Shown here one piece after another: positions 60,025 to 64,000 of a stretch of 64,000 nucleotides of DNA. Origin of the DNA: Macrocystis pyrifera (lineage: Eukaryota > Sar > Phaeophyceae > Laminariales > Laminariaceae); contig JASSKH010000003.1 in assembly GCA_031763025.1 (NCBI GenBank), positions 15,558,992-15,622,991 of the forward strand. The letters are read 5' to 3'. Position numbers and translations under genes: made by a program. Numbering within the stretch: the first letter of the stretch is position 1; every line of letters starts with the position of its first letter. The notes under the pieces are model-generated. The model was not told where the DNA came from. It was given only the letters and a program-made list of their open reading frames with translations, and did no database searches.

Positions 60025-60200
60025 ATTTTGAGGGTCCACGCGGACACGGCGTATCTCGTCGAGTGCTGGGCCGTTTTGGGTACATGATGGCGTCGATGAT
60101 AACCATACACCATGACACTATGCCGAAGCAGCCGTGGCTGTCCCGGGCTAATCCGGGGTGTGTGCCGCAAACGTGGCGCGGTGTCGTAAATAGGTGTACC

Positions 60201-60704
60201 CTTTTCTTAAGTTTGGATCCCAACCTCTTCTGTGTGCATAATGTATGGCTTGCGGCGTCGAGTGCTGAACATGTCAGACGGCGGCCATTTCTCAACATAC
60301 GGCGGTGGGACGTCGTCCATAATGAAACGGCGAATATGGCAGCCACTCCTGTACGTGCACATGCACGCAGTGTAATTCGTGCTTAGAACACAAACATGTT
60401 GCCCGGTACTGCTGTAGACACTGCGAACCTGCACATAAGGCAGAGTCGCGAGGAACACTTGGCGCCGAGCTCGTTGTAATGCCCTTGTACCTTTTTTTCT
60501 TTTCCTGCCCTTGTGTTTTCTGACTTAAGATTCGTATACGACTATCACAAGTATCCTTACTGGTGTTGCCGGTTGTAGCGCTATATTAGACCTACTACCA
60601 GTGTGACGCAACGAACCAGGTTACGCTGGAACCAGGTAGGTGCCAAGGTAATACGCATAGCGTAAATATTCGGCATTGTCTACAATATTTTCTTATTCTT
60701 ATTT
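60201..60704. other. No gene recognised
   Basis: Single-copy-looking sequence between the array and SINE-C. Confidence 0.4.
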
Positions 60705-61045
60705 TTTGTTATCATCACTTTTACTTTCCAGCTTGACGCGTAGGAAGTTTTACCATCAGCGATCTTCTGGAAAACCCGTGGTCACAGATGTCGCCCCTTT
60801 TCCACGGTACGTGCCTTCATTTTTATCGCGCATAGGATAGGATTCAGTATTCCCACTGCTCGTCGATTTCCATAAAATATCCCTAATACGAGTAATAACC
60901 CACGCTCACGATCTCCGCTATTCAATTTTTTTGCAAGAAAACATCCTTACTCGTACGACTACGCACTCGGCGAGACTCGAACCCACGAAAGTGTTCTTAC
61001 TTAAAGTAGGTACGCGGACCACCTACCAGCCACCAGGGTGTACCG
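60705..61045 (-). mobile_element. tRNA-derived SINE (SINE-C), full copy
   Basis: ATCATCACTTTTACTTTCCA, AGCGATCTTCTGGAAAACCC, ACTCGGCGAGACTCGAACCC and GCGGACCACCTACCAGCCAC. On the minus strand CGAGTCTCGCC follows a GGGTTCGAG B box and TGGCTGGTAGG is an A box with one base deleted relative to the 29905 copy. Confidence 0.8.
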
Positions 61046-61048
61046 GCA

Positions 61049-61349
61049 TCAATCATCCGCGCGAGCAAGATCTACACCGTGCTTCGCGCAACAATCGTAC
61101 CCTTCCACCGCCACCACCGCCGCGAGCGTGCTCTTGAACAACGGCGCCGGCAATGATGGTGCAAGCGCCGCTTTTTCTTTGTCCTGCGCGCGTTTCTTGC
61201 GAGTTCTGTCTGAGACGACTTCCTCGTCGTCCTTTTGCGGTCTGCGCCGTTCGATATCTGTTTTATCGCCCGACATTGGCACCGACGATCCAGCCAAAGC
61301 CCTTCCAGGCGCCCCGCTATCATGCCAGCATGCTGCTGAAGACTCAGGC
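61049..61349 (-). CDS. Possible terminal exon, charged protein
   Basis: A GC-richer minus-strand frame with a stop at 61049 and MSGDKTDIERRRPQKDDEE, then PAPLFKSTLAAVVAVEGYD. Codon use looks more gene-like than the surroundings, but there is no domain and no partner exon. The preceding reading frame extends to 61552. Could be chance. Confidence 0.25.
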
Positions 61350-62431
61350 TGGGGATATAAGTAGCACCCGAGAAATTTTCCACCAGCAGTCACAGCACCA
61401 CAACGGAGCTCGCCGCGAAACGTGGCGGACGGACGACAGAATCGGCGAAGCGGAACATCGACCTGGAAGAGGAAATGTAACGGAAATGTAACAACGGGAA
61501 TGTAACCGCCGGACACCAGATGGCCGATGACGGGATGAGCGCACACGCGCAAGCGCGAAGAGTGTTGGATTTAGTGCTTGTACTCGTAGTGGCCCGGAGA
61601 AGCAACATGTTGGGTTTTCTGCAGAAGAAGCACTCGAACTTCGCAGGAGGGCAGTACGACGTACCAGGTTCGAGTATACGAGTCGGACCAAACGGACGGA
61701 CAGGTGGAACGACGTAACCCCCATAAAGATCTACTGTCAAGGTCTGTCCACCCCTCGGAACGACGAGACCGACGGAGAAGGGGAGTTGCACTAAAATACT
61801 ATGCGTTATGGATTAGGGCATGCAGAAAAGAACGAAATGCCCAAGGCTCGACAGCGCCCTCCCCACGGTGATCAGTGGCGCTGGTTGCCATTTTTTTCCG
61901 GCAAATCTTTCGTGCAAGGGCTTGCCCCTTCAGTAGTGTGAACGCACCGGCAAGGCTGAGGCGATTCTGCAGGTATGTGTTGGGAATAAGTAATACAGTC
62001 AGTTCCTTTGTTGAAACAACTGTTTGAAGATATTTACATACCGGAACGAGTACAGCAGCACAGCACTTCATGTTCTTCATGAATCCCCGTCTCAGAATGA
62101 CGTCAAGGGTTGTAAGTCTGCCACATGCCTGACATGCCTGTGACGCAGTAGCCAGCCTATATAGCAACCCACAGACGACGGAGGCAGCCTTCGGTAGCAG
62201 CACCCACGAGTACTATAGCCTCCCTCCTTGATCTCCATGAGGCAACCCAGCCTGAGGATCAACTACAGTAGTACCAATATCTCTCTCCATGGACAGGTCA
62301 CAAAACGAAGTTCGCGCACAACAACAGGTTCGCAGCTTCAAGCGGAGTCGCCACCCCGGAGCACGCAGCAGGAGTATCACACGCTTGTCGGGCGGCGCTG
62401 TCTCGGGCGTGCGTACACCGAACGCTTTTAG

Positions 62432-63037
62432 GTGTCGTTATTGCCGCTGCCACAGCAGAGAAACAGAAGCAGAAACAGGAACAGGAGCAGGAAGAAGGAA
62501 GAGCAAGACATGAAAAGGCAGCAGGAGCGAGACCATAACGAGCAGGAGCAGGAGCAGGAGCAGAAGCCAGAGGAGGGTTGTAGCAGTGTAGAGGGGGGAA
62601 GGGAGGAGGGGAAGCAGAAGGAGGAGCAAGAGGCGGGGCAGGATATGGAGCAGGAAAACGAAGAAGCGGGCGAGATAGTCCAGGAAGAGGAGGAAGTGGT
62701 GTCGGAGGAGGAGGAGGAGAAGGTGGAGGAGGAAGGGGTGGGGGGCGAGGAAGAGGAGGAAGAGCAAGGCGGGGAAGGGAAGGAAGCCGACGAGGGACTC
62801 AAGAAAGGACTGGAAGACGACGAAGACGTCAAAGAAGAGGAGGGTGCGGAGGGGGGGGGGGAGAGGGAGGAAGAAGAAGACGAGGAGAAGGAGGAGCTCC
62901 ATGCGTTGCTGACGGCTTCACCCCGCTGTTGGGAGAATCCGGGTTTCCTCGGCTTCAACAAACTGAGGGCTAGGACGACTTTAGGAGCTTTCTCATCCGT
63001 GCGCCAAGCCAGGTGGGGTCGCCACTCAACCGGATGA
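62432..63037 (+). CDS. Glu-rich low-complexity ORF
   Basis: About 200 codons, mostly Glu, Gly, Lys and Gln (for example QEQEQEQEQKPEEG), ending in a more ordinary tail ELHALLTASPRCWENPGFLG. It arises from GAGGAG/CAGGAG purine repeats, which stay open in several frames, so it may be a microsatellite-derived frame rather than a gene. A possible acceptor GCTGCCACAG lies at its beginning. No start ATG is fixed. Confidence 0.3.
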   Translation: MSLLPLPQQRNRSRNRNRSRKKEEQDMKRQQERDHNEQEQEQEQKPEEGCSSVEGGREEGKQKEEQEAGQDMEQENEEAGEIVQEEEEVVSEEEEEKVEEEGVGGEEEEEEQGGEGKEADEGLKKGLEDDEDVKEEEGAEGGGEREEEEDEEKEELHALLTASPRCWENPGFLGFNKLRARTTLGAFSSVRQARWGRHSTG

Positions 63038-64000
63038 CGAGCGTCCAGTTTTCACCGCTTCGTTCGTTCGAATATAGAACTACTTACAGATATCTCACTC
63101 TCTGAGCGTGCTCGGTTGGCACATCCCTGGCCTCTCAGAGCTCCCACTTGGGAATCGTCTCCTTTTATCACTTGCCGGACCTGTCCAGCGGGTCTTTGTT
63201 TTCTCCATTTCTCTTGGCACTTTCGGTTCTTCTTTCCTTTTTTCTTCTTTCGCTTCGTGTGCGTGCGTGTACTCGGAGCACTGCACCGCGGGCGAGCCCG
63301 GCGCCGTCGCGGATGTCAGCGGGTTCTGGCAGATAGGGGGGGGGGTCGCAAGGAGCGGTGTCGCCGCTTTCGTGCCTAGGCGGCGCGTGTGCCTCGAGAC
63401 ACTAGGAAAGCATGAATGGGCTCTGTCTGCCCTCCTGGTGTGGTTCCGGTTATACTATGTACGAATATATAAGGTTCTTTTGATATGAAAAATAAAGTTC
63501 AAGCGGTGCTTATTGTTGCGACGAAACCGAAAATCAGACAGAGAGCGACTTAGCCTGAGCACCAACTTTGTCGAGCTGACGAACGAGGGCCACGGTGAGC
63601 ACCGCTCTTCATGCGAGGCGGGCGACGGGGCTCACTGTGGCAGAGAAGGAGGAAAGCTTTACCCGGACCGAATCGGTTGCGAGGTGGTCGCGAGAGGGAC
63701 GGGCGGCGTACGAGGCTGAGAGAGAAGCTCTGCTGTTTGATTTTTTTCATTTTTTCTTTTTGACCCGTGTAAGGTGTTCCAATCAGGCAGGAAATTATTG
63801 CACGAGAGGGGACAGGGATTTTTTTTCTTTCCGAAATTTCGGTTTCATTTTCGTTGTTTTTGCGGTGCTGCTGCTGTGCCGTGCTGCGCTTTCTCTTTCG
63901 TACATACAGCAGTTACTCAAAATAAGAAAATGTACCCTACGCACCTACCTGGGGTATGTACGTACGTACGGCATGTGAGCGAACCGCCCGCGACGCGAAG
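63038..64000. other. Right edge, no gene recognised
   Basis: T-rich and mixed sequence with short overlapping frames on both strands. Nothing I can support. Confidence 0.35.

Larger units (their letters stand above)
58775..60200 (-). repeat. Array of three inverted units of the same repeat (right arm)
   Basis: The same unit in opposite orientation at about 58775-58970, 58990-59165 and 60028-60200 (GGCCGATCCGGGGTGTG, GCGGATACGACGTATCTCGT, CGAGCGCTGGGCCGTTTT). A nested insertion separates the last unit from the others. Confidence 0.8.

Overview
This window looks like nuclear DNA of an intron-rich eukaryotic alga. A brown alga such as Ectocarpus is my best guess from the small GT-AG exons, very long introns, many poly-C/poly-G tracts and dense short repeats; this is inference and no marker gene proves it. 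There are no bacterial operons, rRNA genes, CRISPR arrays or convincing functional tRNA genes.

Four protein genes can be assembled from splice sites, reading phase and family motifs. (1) A choline transporter-like (CTL/SLC44) membrane protein on the minus strand, about 6.2 to 23.5 kb, in at least ten exons; the part between exon 1 and the next recognised exon was not found. (2) A mitochondrial carrier (SLC25) protein on the minus strand, 31.1 to about 44.1 kb, with three complete carrier repeats preceded by a long unrecognised N-terminal region; a 6.9 kb intron between two N-terminal exons is packed with retroelements. (3) An Mpv17/PMP22-family membrane protein on the plus strand, 44.9 to 52.0 kb, divergent from the carrier across a short shared upstream region. 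(4) A protein with two degenerate EF-hand-like segments on the minus strand, 54.0 to 57.5 kb. At the left edge lies the last exon of a helical Ala/Glu-rich protein. A Glu-rich ORF and a possible terminal exon at 61-63 kb are weak calls.

The rest is mostly mobile DNA. There is one near-complete non-LTR retrotransposon (38.1-42.3 kb, minus) and four 3' fragments of it. A SINE-like family (here SINE-B, about 8 pieces) shares the LINE's 3' end, GAGTAC followed by a C run. There is a tRNA-derived SINE (SINE-C, 4-5 pieces) and a second tRNA-like SINE with a 16-bp target duplication. Further repeats are a 100-130 bp family (family A, 6 copies), a TA-flanked MITE (3 copies), palindromic MITEs starting CTGCAGTCCCGTTT (4), a GGAAATGTAAGG MITE group, a PIF/Harbinger-like element with TTA target sites, a hairpin-forming tandem repeat, and an inverted array of roughly 190-bp units interrupted by a nested insertion.

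Exon limits were read by eye from splice consensus and phase, and none is confirmed by transcripts.
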